From Allodiplogaster sudhausi (taxonomy: Eukaryota; Nematoda; Chromadorea; Rhabditida; Diplogasteridae): a stretch of 64,000 bases of DNA. Under the pieces are notes generated by a model that saw only the letters and a program-made list of their open reading frames with translations, was not told the origin of the DNA and made no database searches. The stretch covers positions 4,569,501-4,633,500 of the forward strand of contig CALZFC010000009.1 of NCBI GenBank assembly GCA_945643635.1, read 5' to 3'. The position numbers were made by a program, and so were the translations under genes. Below, piece after piece: positions 25,153 to 37,552 of this stretch (its first letter is position 1; each line of letters begins with the position of its first letter).

Positions 25153-27882
25153 TTGTTTTGTTGTGATGCCTTTTCTGATGCTGCATCTCCTTCTCCTTCT
25201 ATTTCTGCTACCTCTTGTTTAGCCCACATTTCCTCCTTTCTCACGAGCACGCACTGCTCCGAACGAGGGCGATTAGGTCGAGAAGGTGCTGGAAAAGAAC
25301 CTACGGTTTATGTTGGCGAGGCGATTCGGTTGGAATGGGAGCTGTGGTCGAGTGGATAGCCACTGGCGGTGGATGGACATCTGGCGGCCTCAGCTGAGCT
25401 TGCGGCGGCGCAGCGTTTACTTTGTGAGCGTAATCCATCTCGCGTCCTTGCCGCGTCGCCTCGCTGGCGCCCTCTTTCCCGGCGTCGTCCAGTGGTGCAA
25501 ATGTGATTCGTCCGCATGTGTTGTAGTAGAGGAAGAGGACGCACCAGCAGACGAGCAGTGCAAGGAGACCGCTGCCGATGATCACGCCTGGATTATAAAT
25601 AATATTCATATTCATCACACTTTTGGAAAAAATATTAAGGAAAGTACTAATATTTCTTGAAAAATTGAATTTATGTTGGAAATTTCTACCCAATGAATTA
25701 TCATTCTCCATAGACTAGACAGCGGACTTTTAGAATTCCAACTTATGCAAATGTCACCAAATCTGAAATGCCGCCGGTGCAACATCGCTGTTAGCTGTCA
25801 AGACTCCAACGAACCTATGAGCCAGGCGGGCGCAGATTCCTCTTTCCGGCGACTCTCTGAGGCTGAAATTAAGAGAGTTCATGCGTTCGCGTTCCATTTA
25901 CGCATTTAATTCTAATTCTTATTTGCTAACTTAGAATCTTCATGACAGGGTAGCGCATAATAGCAGAAATGTGTTGCAGGCTCAGCAGAGAGATATCCTG
26001 CATGATCACCTGAAAAATAAGAGTATATTAATAAATTAAAACAAATTGCCGAATTTTGAAGGATAAATAGTTATCAAAAATCTCGGCATGGTTAATGACA
26101 GTTAGCAGTTCGTAAGAGGACGATTTAAACAACAAAATTTAAAAAAAAAACAATATCTACACACATCTGCACGAATCGGCGCTTCGTTCATATGGAAGAC
26201 AACGTCGAGGAGTGTTGTTGAACCCGCAATCTCGCGCGTTACAACCTACAAAATACGTCAACTCCTTTACTCAAATTTAAAAAAGTCCATATTTGTTGCA
26301 TCTTCTCTTCCCCTTTTTATATCTCTTTTTTATCATAAGGTATCTATTTTATAACTTTCTGTTTTGTAAATTTTTTAAAGCGTCTAGAATCACGACAGCG
26401 TTATGAACAAACAACGCACGTGTATGTGTGAATGAACTTGACACTTTGTCTTTTTATGTTTTCAAGAGACAAGCATGTCAGCATGAAGTGCGCATGCACT
26501 AAGGGGAGCCCCCGAGCAGCGCCAGTGGAGCGGAACGGCCAACTCGGCCAGAGACACCAAACAATGCTTCGCATGGGGCTCGGTTTTTTTGGCTGGCCTG
26601 CCAAGCGTCTCTTTCCGTCTCCGTCTCTCGCTCCCTCTCCGTTTCCCATCTCTCAAGCTCCGTTCTCCCTCTATCTCAGGGGCTGCACCATTTTTTTGTT
26701 TGTAACTTCTCTCTTGCTTCATTCGTTTCAATTTTTCAACATTTGCACTATCGCTTTCAGAACTTTACGGAGAAGATACAGCTTTTGCTTATTAGGGACT
26801 TTGCACTCATGCATACAAATGCAAGTCCATGTTTCGCATACATTCGTTTAGTCCTGTTTGGAAGTGATAATGTGATATATACGATCGTGATTATTGTGAA
26901 TAGAGTCTCCTTGACGCTTTCTCACAGCGTGTACATTGCCCGGGAGATTATTGGCCGAAAAATATGTAAACAGATATCAAACAAAAATAATTATATATAT
27001 ATAGAAACTAGCCTTTGCGAAGCAGCCGGCGCACGGCGCAACGGTGACCTCGCTGAGCACGCCGAGTACGCCGTACTTGGCGACCTTGGCCGCACTCAGC
27101 GCCAGCAGCAGAACTTCCCCGAGTCGTTCCTCCAGACTCTCGCTCGCGTCACGTACGTGAGCTGTCGACAGAACTAAAGAACACTCGAAAATAGATTTTG
27201 AGAAAAGGAACCGCTTCCAGGCAAAAAAAAATAAACAAATAACGACATTGAATAGGAATATCACTACTCTTTTGACGAGCAGTCATTTTATCCCCATTTA
27301 TGCTACTGTTAGTTTCAAGAGTACGCATGTACTTGTCGAGCGCGCGCAAAACTACTTACTAATTAGCCATTCATTTTCCGCATATACTCAAACGGGAGAA
27401 GGAAGTTGAAGAATAGGCTGATTGCGGAGGGCAAGTGCACTGGCATTTTAACGAGTGCTCTGGCACTCAAAACGAAGATAGGCTCGTGTCACCGGTGGCA
27501 AGAAGAAGCATAGAGCACTCACCTATCTGGACGATATAGTACGAGCTATTGCTGTCGGCGTCGTGGTAGTCGAACATTGTGTCCGCTAATGTGAAAAAGA
27601 GATTTTATTTGACCCTACAATAGATTTGATCTAATTTCCTTTTGGACGGCAACTAGATGCTATTAATTTTCTTAAATGTAATAAGATAGTTCATGAAAAT
27701 GAATTAATTTTCTTTAAATAATTGCCATCTGAAAACTGACCGTCTTGTCGTTGCGCTTGAATTCTGCTGGACGGTGCAAGCGAAGTGAACCCAGAGAGAA
27801 GACGATCTTGGGCAGAGACCAGCGAGGAGCCGAGCAAGAGAATCGTGACGCATGACTTGAGAATCGGATACGGCGCAACCAT
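19069..27882 (-). CDS. Single-pass membrane protein, SEA-like ectodomain, proline-rich tail (possibly KIAA1549/UPF0606-like)
   Basis: Thirteen exons in minus-strand order: 27741-27882, 27523-27585, 27013-27161, 26165-26245, 25931-26009, 25816-25863, 25305-25587, 24080-24180, 21026-21187, 20638-20736, 20351-20488, 19340-19422, 19069-19182. Phases match throughout, giving 513 residues. Residues 1-24 are a signal peptide (TILLLGSSLVSA). An NSS sequon follows near residue 60. Residues ~69-170 contain LEERLGEVLLLAL, REIAGSTTLLDVVF and DISLLSLQHISAIMRYPV. They resemble a SEA-type juxtamembrane fold and the KIAA1549 (DUF3827) region as I recall it. The transmembrane segment is IGVIIGSGLLALLVCWCVLF (~187-210). 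The ~300-residue tail is rich in Pro, Arg and Glu, with an EEEE patch near 360 and DEEEE near 397. One intron, 26246-27012, needs a GC donor to keep frame. The family assignment is tentative; the gene structure is well supported by phase. Confidence 0.75.
20752..20830. repeat. GA simple-sequence tract in an intron
   Basis: (GA)n with AAAGA interruptions. It lies in the intron upstream of the minus-strand exon 20638-20736, so the transcript strand reads CT and feeds the acceptor region of that exon. Confidence 0.85.
22045..22097. repeat. GA microsatellite in a long intron
   Basis: About 50 bases of (GA)n within the ~2.9-kb intron 21188-24079 of the minus-strand gene. I found no phase-compatible extra exon in that intron. 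Confidence 0.9.
23735..23937. repeat. CT-rich tract in an intron
   Basis: Two CT blocks flank about 90 bases of mixed sequence. It lies within the same long intron of the minus-strand gene. Confidence 0.8.
24500..24564 (+). other. Exon-like + strand segment nested in a minus-strand intron
   Basis: An ATG opens MSVFTTTSNAPLPATTHD and the frame runs into a GTACGC donor at 24,565 after 65 bases (phase 2). The segment has balanced codon use and no simple repeat, unlike its surroundings. It lies in the intron 24181-25304 of the membrane gene, on the opposite strand. No neighbouring + strand exon was found nearby, so it may be chance. Confidence 0.2.
25026..25150. repeat. CT simple-sequence tract in an intron
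   Basis: About 125 bases of (CT)n on the + strand, in the intron 24181-25304 of the minus-strand gene. Confidence 0.92.
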
Positions 27883-27907
27883 CAGCAGATCAATGAAACC
27901 GCCGTAA

Positions 27908-27910
27908 TCT
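27908..27910 (-). promoter_or_regulatory. Acceptor-like site upstream of the membrane-gene ATG
   Basis: On the minus strand, TTGCACTCAG precedes the start codon at 27,882 by about 26 bases. It could be a trans-splice acceptor or the end of a 5' UTR intron. Usage is inference. Confidence 0.35.
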
Positions 27911-30900
27911 GAGTGCAATTTATCTAGATGAACTTTGCACAGCTATAAAGTTGAAGTATAAAAATTTAAATCTTCTCAAGTAATAGAAGAAAAACGCATC
28001 CTGAAAACAAACTGTTTTTTGGCAGACTACATCTAGGCTGAAGGCGGCAGCGGTCTCTTGTAGTCGTTGGCGACGAAACGGAAGAAAAAGGAATTGTAGA
28101 ATTTAAATAGTTTTGATACTAAGACCGAGAATATATTACATGACGAAAAGTAAGTATTAAGTCGAGAACTCTACGGAATAAATTGAGACGAAGATGCCAA
28201 CTCCGGATATGTTGTCCAAGAGATTGGGATACTATTAATGGTGGCCGTGCAGGTGGTAGTGGTACGGAGTGGTCTTCTCTCTTTCTCTCATGCACTCTCT
28301 CTCTCTCTCTTCTCTCTTTCTTTCCAATTCGCACTCGCTCTCTCGTGTTTCTTTCTCCATCTCGCGTGCGAGTCGCCAGGTTGCCATGGTCGCCCCTTCC
28401 CATTCGGAAACCGACATCTCTTTTCTTCTCTAACCGCGGTCGTCGCGCCCCTAGCTAGCGTTCATTTCTCTAGTCTCACAATCTCAAGTTGCTCTCTCTC
28501 TCTCTCTCTCGTTATCTCTATCTCTCTCTCTCCCTTCTTTCTAAAATAATTCTTTGCAATTGCTATCTTTATGCTTTTTAGGAAGGAGCTCTTTCTTAAC
28601 ACTCTCACACTCAGTCACTCCTCGATTCCCCTTTAATCCATCCTAGAGGCACAAACACGTACAAACACACACACAGAGAGAAACGATTCGTCCTGAACAC
28701 GCATATGCGTAAGGTTCCAGCAACTTCTCTTTTTCTTATCGACTACATACTATGTACTAATTTCTCAAAATAATAATTCTTTGGACTGCTACGCATTTTG
28801 TGAAAGGTGCGCGAAACGTAGTCTATTTGAATTTTCCTGATCTATGTGGTCGTGTCCCTCTAATTCAAATGCTTTCCTGTTCCTTTTTCAATTGGCTACA
28901 GTTTCATTTATAAAGATACAATTTCAACCAATATTCATGCTGCCTCTCTAACGCAGCTTCGCTCAGACTCAAGCTGAGCCTGCCAACGATTATTCTCTTA
29001 TTGCGCCGGATGAAAAGAAGAAAGAAGAAGGCATTCTTCGTGCAGAGCCATTCAGCAAACATGACGAAGGCAAAGTCGAGTCGCTTTCTGATAGACTATA
29101 TGAATGGGACTCCTGGCATTCATTCTGGTCCCTTTTCTCTCTCTCTCTCTCACTCTCTCTCTCTCTCTCTCTTCCTCGTTTCCCTCTCTTTGCCCTACCT
29201 TTGCACTCGGTTCTGTAATCCTTCTTCTTGGTCTCTCTCTCACTCTCTCCTATCTCTATTCCTCTAATCCAGTATGAGTCGTTGATGGTGATCGCGAGAG
29301 CTTCCGTTTGAGTTATAAGAAGATACGGCTCTTCCAGAGTCATTCAGCCCCCCCCCCATTCTTCCTTTCATCGTCGGTTCCCTGACAGTCTCTGAGGCTA
29401 CTTTAATATATATCTATGGAAAATATGTCCGAAAATATAAATATACGTTTGAACTAAGGGGGTGCATTAAGGAACCCTGCCAGACGATGCTCGTGGCGGC
29501 CATTTTTTACATGATCTCTATGCTACGGAATGCTTTCTTTCTGTCTCGAGAGCGCGTGCATATTTTCTTCTCCCATGCACATTCATTCTATCTTTCTTTT
29601 AGTTTCTCCTGCCATCATAATCTCCATCTTTATCTTTATGTCTCTCATTTATTTTATGTTATGTCTGCCTCCTTCTCCCTCTTTTGTGTCTCTGTGCCTT
29701 TCTTTCTCTCGCTCCCTCTCTGTCTTTCGTTCTCCATTGCCCTCCATTTTTCTCTCTTTCTCTCTTCGTCGTTCCCTCACTCTTCTTCCACGGGTAATGG
29801 GTGTGCGTGAGCGTAGTGACAAATGTCTTGGCATTTCTGGTTCCGCCACCGCACCCGCCATGGACGCTAACAACATTCGTCTCCCCAGCTTCATTCCCCT
29901 CTCCTTTAATGGCTGCTTTTCTTTTGCCTTCGCCTGCTAGAGTACCTTTAGGTCACCCACCATTTTCCGTCACTTCTTTCCTCTTTGCTATTTTTAAGTA
30001 ATATTAATTCAATATGGTTACAAATGTACTTCAGCCATTAGTCTGTCCTTTTGCCTCCGTAATTCTTTTTCCTATTTCCGCTATCTCACGCTTCTAGTCT
30101 TTTATTCTATCTTTTTCGCGTTGTGCATAATCTCGCTTCTCGAAGAGGCTTTCCCGCTGCAATCTCTAACTATATTCCGATCAGGAAAGCTAACGCTAAC
30201 TATCCATGATGTATACAGTAGAGTAAATTGAACTGCATATGAAGCTTTAAAAATTAGGGATTATAGTATTACTTACGCCTTCATCTTTAGCTTATGTCAA
30301 TCATCATTTGGAACACGAACGAAGAGAAATTTAAGAGACCAATCAAGTGACTCAGACAAAAGCTATTGATAACGTGAGTGAAACATTGAGGAAGTCTGAG
30401 AGAGATTGAGAGAAGAGAAGAGAATTGGGAAGAGAGAATGAGAGAAAGGTTCGTGTATCCCCTTGAGAACTGCATTTCAAGGCGCACTGATGCATGACAA
30501 TTTATCTGCCTCGACGGTAGATGTTGAAGGACAGCGGCAGCAAGGCTTATCGTGTAGATGGGTGCTCGATAGGTGAAGCAGTGATAGATGGAAAGGAGGA
30601 GAGACAGAGAGAAGGAGGAAGGAGAGAGACGAAGAGAAACATCACTGCATGGAGAGAGAGTCAGACAGACTGGAAAAGCATGACGCAGCAGTCGGAAGAT
30701 GATGAAGCTGCAAAGCAGAGAGGGGCATCTCGCGCCCTCGCCTAGACGAAGTGGCTCTTAGCGTCCAATAAGGAGGGGGCTGAATGAGCGATGGTGGCCA
30801 CAGAATCAGCCGGCATTTCCCACTCGCTGATCAGGAGCAAGAATTATGAATGGCCTTTCTTCAAATGCCGTGATTTATGATGAAAGCTCTGAAACATGAT

Positions 30901-31307
30901 TTGAATATGCATGTCTTGCCAGTATCTTTCGAGATCAAAACTGCCTGTTGCTCGTTTGTTCCTGTCTCGATGGTTCTTCAACTTCTTTTCCTTGAATATG
31001 ATCGCTCTATCCATTCTGCTTACCCACGGCAGCATTTCTATTGCTCGCTAAAGACATTGGCTAGTATAGAACAACAAAAAAGAGAGGACAGCAGAGGGTG
31101 GAAACGATATTTGTATGTAAAAGGTGCAAAGGAATGACACTGAAAGAGAGGGTAAAGAGATGCTTTGAAATATGTATTTGGAGTGAGGGATGCGAGAGAT
31201 ATTTAGAGAGCAAAGGAGAAAAGCTGGACGATGTGACAAGTAGACAGCATGGGAGGAAATTGAGGAAGAGAGTCTAAAGATTGCGAAAGAAAGAGAGTGA
31301 GAGAGAG

Positions 31308-31343
<36 letters not shown>

Positions 31344-31573
31344 GGTGGAATGACTCCATCCTTGGAAGAGGGTAGTTTCCTCGTCCCCTCTGCGCTGCAA
31401 TTGATTCGTCTGCCAGCTTGCGTGTCTTCCTTCTTCGTCTTCTTATGCGTCTGTTCTCCTCTGCTCAGCAAAAAAGCAGAAGATGAGGAGGAGAAGGAGA
31501 AGCTGCTGCCGGCGGTGGTTCGGCTTGAGCTGCCTGCAAAGAGCAAGCGCACAGACGCGCCAAAAGGAGAGAG

Positions 31574-31583
31574 CATGAGAGAG

Positions 31584-31632
<49 letters not shown>

Positions 31633-31770
31633 AGGAAAGAGGAAGGTTGCCATCGAAGTCTAAGAAAATAGTGAGAGGTAGAAAGAGAAAGAGAAAGAGA
31701 AAGAGAGAGAGAGTGAAAGAGAAAGAGAAAGAGAGAAAGAGAAAGAGAGAGATAGGTCGAATGAGAAGAC
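31574..31770. repeat. Long GA/GAAA tract
   Basis: Nearly pure purine for about 200 bases, first (GA)n then AAAGAG-rich. It keeps a long + strand frame and a long minus-strand frame open, both Arg/Glu/Lys or Leu/Ser artefacts. Confidence 0.9.
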
Positions 31771-33245
31771 GACAAAGACAGTGCGCGACATGCCTGCATA
31801 CTCTCTCGCCATTTCTATCACCGGCTGCTGCCTGCGAATGGGAAGCTGCATGGGGGGCGAAACGAAAGAAGAAGGCGGACGAGGACCAGCCCGGGCCGAA
31901 TCGAAAAGAAGCCGTGGAAGAGAAGAAGACGAAGAGAAAAGGGCATGCGCGTTACGATGGATAAAGACAGAGAAAGAGAGGGAATGAGAAAGAAGAGGAG
32001 AGTGAGAGTATCTCACGAGAGAAAGCATGGAAGAGGACTTAGAGATGAAAGGAAGAGAAACAACAATGATGGGATTGAGGAAAGTGATAGAGAGCGAGAG
32101 GGAGCAAGAGGCCAAATGACTGCAAGAGAGTGCAGAGAAAGAGAGAGGGTACTTCCACCCTCTCGATGCTCCTTGCCGCTGTCTCGGACTTTGTCTCTCG
32201 GCCTCCTCCTGGCATGGGCACGCTACGGGCAACGGGAAGTCCGTTTCATGCAAGCAGCAGCAGTCATTTTTCCTCTTCCCCAGTGTCAATATCGCCTGCT
32301 CTTCTACCTGGCACAAGCAGTACGCGGCAATCATTAGCGACTTTTCTTTGAAGCTCCCTATCAATTATCTCCGTGCTCATTCTGTTCCATTAGATCCTTG
32401 AAAACTTTTGCAAGCACTCATTTAATCATAATTATTTAAAGATTCCTTTTACGATTAAAGATGAAAAAGGATTCTTTGTATGCACAATTGCGGCTTCTTC
32501 CTTCTACATTTGCACAGATGAAGAACTCTCAACTACTTCTTTACAAGTGTTCATATTTCTAATTGTCTAAAGTGTTCCCGATCATTGCAACCGCAAATGT
32601 GCTTATGGATATGTGAAAAAAGGTAACATCACACTTTTTCACATGAAATCTCTTGCAACAGTTAGTAGAGAAAAAAACTTGTTCCCAAGCTGTTCTAAAA
32701 ATTATTCCCAAGTTGTTCTATATTCATAATTCGTGATACACGTACGCCTAGTGCCACATCATTCTATAATAAACTTGCCAGTGAGATCGTTTTCCCACTA
32801 CTGAAATGCTGCCCGTCCTACTGCTCAGTTTGGCGTGCCCCGGATATCAGTATTTATAAATTGCCGACCACAGCTGCCTCCTGCTAATTGCAGCCATCTG
32901 CTAGCCTTCGAGCAAGAATAGCTGTTCGTGTGAGAGAGACAGCGAGATAAACAGAGGGATTAGAGAAAGAGAGATATTTTAAGAGAGAAAAAATTGAGTG
33001 AAATCAGTGCTGTAATCATAGTCATCTCCGCGTTCCCCTCTTCTTTTTCCTTTCGTCGTCCTCGTTTTGTTCGTGTTTTTGTTATTTTTCTGCCTCCTGC
33101 CTGGGGAAGAATGGCCAGCTTGATTGAACCCTCTTCGCCGTGGATACATAACTAGCAGCTTCGTCAATCTTTGACAGTCCTTAACGAGCATTCCATCCCG
33201 CTTCTCTCGCAATCTCGTTCTCTAGCGTTTTCTCATTCTTTTGCT

Positions 33246-33285
<40 letters not shown>

Positions 33286-36200
33286 GTCCCGTACTTGCCT
33301 TTTCTACTCTTTCTTGTGCAACTGGCACATGCATAAATCATAAATGCATGCTTGTATGAATGTGTGCATCTGCATATGTATATATGTACGTCGTACATTT
33401 TCGGTCGTTTCAGATGCAGATAGCAGTCATTTTCTCTCTTTATCTGTATATTTTTTTCCTTTTCCCCGTAAACATTCTTCCTGTCTATATCTCTCGATGT
33501 TTATCCATCATCTGTATCTCTCTTTCCTCTTCTTCTTTCCTCTTCTCTTTTCGTATCTTTCTCTGTTCTCTGTTTCACCCGTCTCTCTCTCTCTCTATCT
33601 ACATGGTTGCACGGGCAACGGTCGCACCCGGTGGCCTCGCGCTTTTTTCGTGCCCGCCCCCACGTCCTCCGCGTCGGCTATTCCATTAATTTATTTATCT
33701 ACTGTTTTTTTGTTCTCTCCAACAGATTGCGCAGTGTTCCTGCATGAATGAGCATTGGAGGACAGAGGAAAAATGGAGAAACAAATATGAAATATTTTAG
33801 GACATGAGAGTGCTGCCAATAAGATGATATGAAATGATGGAAAGAGAAAAAAAGTTGCAAAGGGAAAAACAGACAGAAATGAGAGGGAGAAATTAAGAAA
33901 GAGTGAGAAAGTATGAGGAATGAAAGAGTGCAGAAGAGCTCTGGATATGCTTCCTCTACGATTGCTGCCAGAAAGAGGCGTCTCCTGATTATGTTTACAT
34001 TGCTCCGCCGCCGCTCGCGACACGTTTCTTCGCATTTCATGAGCTTCCAGGCCCCCCCCCGGGTCTCGAGTGCTCAGTAACGGAGGCAGCTATTTTGTTT
34101 CCCATACGTCGTGATAAGAAGACTTCGTATCATGTTTTTTTCCCATTATTTCGTCCCACAATTGTCCTTGCTTTACTCAATCTCTCCCCCCTCATTCCTT
34201 GTGTCGATTATTCTCTGAGCCGCCCGATGTCAGGGATGAATTATAGCAATAATATACACGACAGATTAGACTGAGCCGGACAAACGAGAAGAGGAGGCAG
34301 GCGGAGTATCGGAGACAAGGAGCCAAGCTGCCAAGGGGAGACGATGTGAATAGAAAAGGAGAGGCTGTTGCTTCTTCTGCTTCTGGTGCGCGAATAGCCT
34401 TGAGCTAGTGGAAGAGTTACTTTTTTCGCCAATGGAGGTTCTCTCTTTCTCTCTCTCTCTCCTCTCTCTCTCTCTCTTCCCTCTGATGTGGATTAGCAAG
34501 AAGGGAGTCGATGCCGCGCTGTCTCCTCAGGGGCAAAATGTGGAATGTGTCTAGAAGCTCCCCCCCCCCTCCCTTCTCAGACTTCTCCGACACCTCGGAA
34601 GCATCACTCTCGTTGTTTTATGCCGTCGTCTTCTCTTAATTACTTTTTTAAAAAGAATAATCTATTAAAAACAATTTCCTCGTCTTGTGATGACAATGAG
34701 ATTGATTTCTAGAAAACATATTTTTTTTGATTCCGCGTTGAGTAGCTGTGGAATACCGCCAACTTTATCAAGGCAGCAGCGCGGATGATTAATTCTCGTT
34801 TAAACAAAGGACCATTGTTCATTATCCTAATGGTATGTTATTGCCAGCCTACTGCAATCAAATTTTATTGGAGCACGTGACTGTTCACGCATATATTCTA
34901 TAATGATTGTACTTCTCTCTCTATCTCTCTATCTCTCTTTTATTTTGCCCGCTGGACTGCCTTGCCTCGATCAATCTTATTTGATTATGCTGTTCGCTTT
35001 TTGATATAGCCACCACAAGAACTCCGAGAGGACTCCGCGCTCCCTCTCGTCCCTTCCCCTTTCAGCGCCTTTCTTCGCTTGGCCATTCATCCCTCGTCGA
35101 ATTCCTTCCTCATTGACTCTGGCTGTCAGGAGCAGCTTGTAAAGGGAGAGAGAGAAAGAGAAAGAGACAGAGAGAGAGAGACGCAGTTGAGAAAGCATGC
35201 CAGAGCGAAAGAGACAGAGAAGCAGAGAGCGCCATTGGCAGGCACAATACGGCCGTCTTTGTAGCTCGAAGCAATTCGAAGAAGGGTCAGCGAGAAGCTC
35301 GGGGATCAACAAGAATCAGATTGCCCCTCTGCCCTCTAATGACAGGGTTGGGAGTCGTAAAACAACCAGAGGCCAGTGACCAGCCGACGGCTTCCCTCCT
35401 CGTCCCGCACTCTTTGCGCAGGCGAAATTGCTATCCAAAAAGTAGCATTAACTGGGTGCAGGGTGATGCAGACAGAAACAGCCGCTATATTAGACGTCCC
35501 GCTTTGTATATATGTACATACATACGCTGGTGGGTGCAGTACGCATGCGAGGGAGTGCTCGTAAAAGTCAACGAAAATCGCAAGCAGAAAGCACCACGCC
35601 TTCTCCCCACTCCTTTTCTTCTTTTCGCCATTTCTTAATCCCCGTATCTCCGCTGCCAACGGCATTCAGCTCCTTTCTTCTTCTTCGTCTTCTGCAACCC
35701 TCACGTTATTCATCTCCTTTTTTCCTTGTATCTTCACAACTGCGCGCTTATACACAACACAATCAGTCGGATTTTTTCACGGATAATGATTCGTTTATTC
35801 CTTCTTATAATATCGGTGGCGGGAAATTTCTATTATAAAATAGTCTAGCTCAGCAGATCACTACTTTCCTTTATTTAAAAAGAAGGCCGTTTTACTTGTG
35901 TTGTGCAAGTATAGCTTTCGGCACAAATGGTAAGAAAATATCGTTTATTAATCCTCGACATGCAAATCCTGACAAGCCACGGCTTATGATTCGTAGCATC
36001 ATTCGCATTGTTTTTCCATTCGAAATTTAGCGATCTCTGACATAGTAAACCTGTTGAGAGTTGTATGGAGAGAAATATGTGCGTGGAGAAGAAGCTGGGC
36101 TAATGGTGAGATGGGAAAAGACGTGTGAGCAACCGTGAAATGTGAATGTTATTGCATACACCAAAAGTCAACTGCCGCTACTCACGCGATTTCTCAGCCT

Positions 36201-37518
36201 CCGAATCTGGTTGCCACTGACATCACCAACAGCAAAGTCCACCACCAGCCGATCTTTGGGCACTTTCTCCTTGACTCGTACCGATGTGTCCCTATGCACC
36301 ATAGTCCTCCTCATATAGCCTTCTTTTTAACATCAAGTAATTAAGTCAGGAATCCACAGCTTTTCGCTGGATGAGAGGGTGGCGCTATTTAGGTATGTGC
36401 TCGGAATCAGAGGAAGGAGAAGGACTCTTTTATTCCAATTTTCTTTATCCTTCTTTTTCTCTCTCTCATTTGTTCTCTCCCTCTATCTCTATCATTCTCT
36501 CTCTTAGTGGCTTCATCCGTCTCCGGACAAGCCTCACCAGAGCTTCTCTCTCTCTACCCTTTTATTTCGCATCTTCGTCTTTCAACCGCTCCTTACACAG
36601 ATTGTTTTTTTCACTCTCTCTCTCTCTCTCTGACTCGCTCCCCTTTTCCCCTCTCTTTCTTTTTGACTCTTTGATTCTCTTCCATTTCTCTTCCTCGATC
36701 CCTCTTCCTCTGATTCTCCCCATTTCCATTCCTCCTCTAATTTCTCGGCGCTCGAATAAAAAGTGTGTTTGTGCTGGCTCTCGGAGCCGGTAGTGAAATG
36801 GTCAGAACCGTGGGAGCCATCTCTCTGGCCGAAACATTAGAGCCGCAGAAAGATACCATGGCGTGTGGCAAAAGAGACTGCCTTGCAGGTTTCTCTTCCA
36901 TGAGGAAATAATATCCAGGTAGAAATAAAGTCTTTCTGTGACTACATTTAGCATGATATTTGTTCGGATTTAAATGAATTGTCCTTATTGTTAGAAGCCG
37001 TTTGTGAAAAAATAGTTCCCGCAAGGTCCTAAAAAGTTTTTGGCAATTTTCTATTAACGATCCATTACAACAGAATAAACTTTTAGAGTAGGGCTTTCCG
37101 TAAAACCTTTAAAACAAAACGCCAAAAACTCTAGGTAATGAAATCCGAAAAAAAGAGAAAAAAAAACCACTTTATTTTGTCTTTTCCCTTCTGCCTCTCT
37201 TCGTTTCAAATTTTTCCCAGCGATGATTAACAGCTCTTTTAATGGAAATATAAAATATCCAGCCCTATTTCTACGGTAATGGCTGTAACTGCTAAAAAAA
37301 AAAGTGCTCAAAACTGTTTTGCTATCATTTTTACTGCGCAAGTCGATTTCTGTCCTAGAAAGTGTTCGCCGCCTCTCCTCTTCCTGTCTGTTCCTGTGTA
37401 AGCGCGGCTGCTTATCCGAGTGGAAGCCAGCCTGCCAAACATCGCTACCTTTCTCTGCTGCTATTTTCTCTCATCATTTTGCTTCATTCTCTCGCTCCCT
37501 AACCCGAACACCGTTCAC

Positions 37519-37552
<34 letters not shown>

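Noticed and set aside
26432..26851. 139-codon + strand frame inside a minus-strand intron
   Set aside because: No splice partners, Ser/Pro-rich from CT tracts, and opposed by another open frame on the minus strand.
28030..28140. Minus-strand frame ending RFVANDYKRPLPPSA then stop, considered as a C-terminal exon
   Set aside because: Protein-like ending but no acceptor in front of it and no upstream exon chain.
31281..32364. Long open frames on both strands (227 and 234 codons)
   Set aside because: Both are held open by GA/CT repeats and encode Arg-Glu-Lys or Leu-Ser runs, with no splice sites or recognisable domain.
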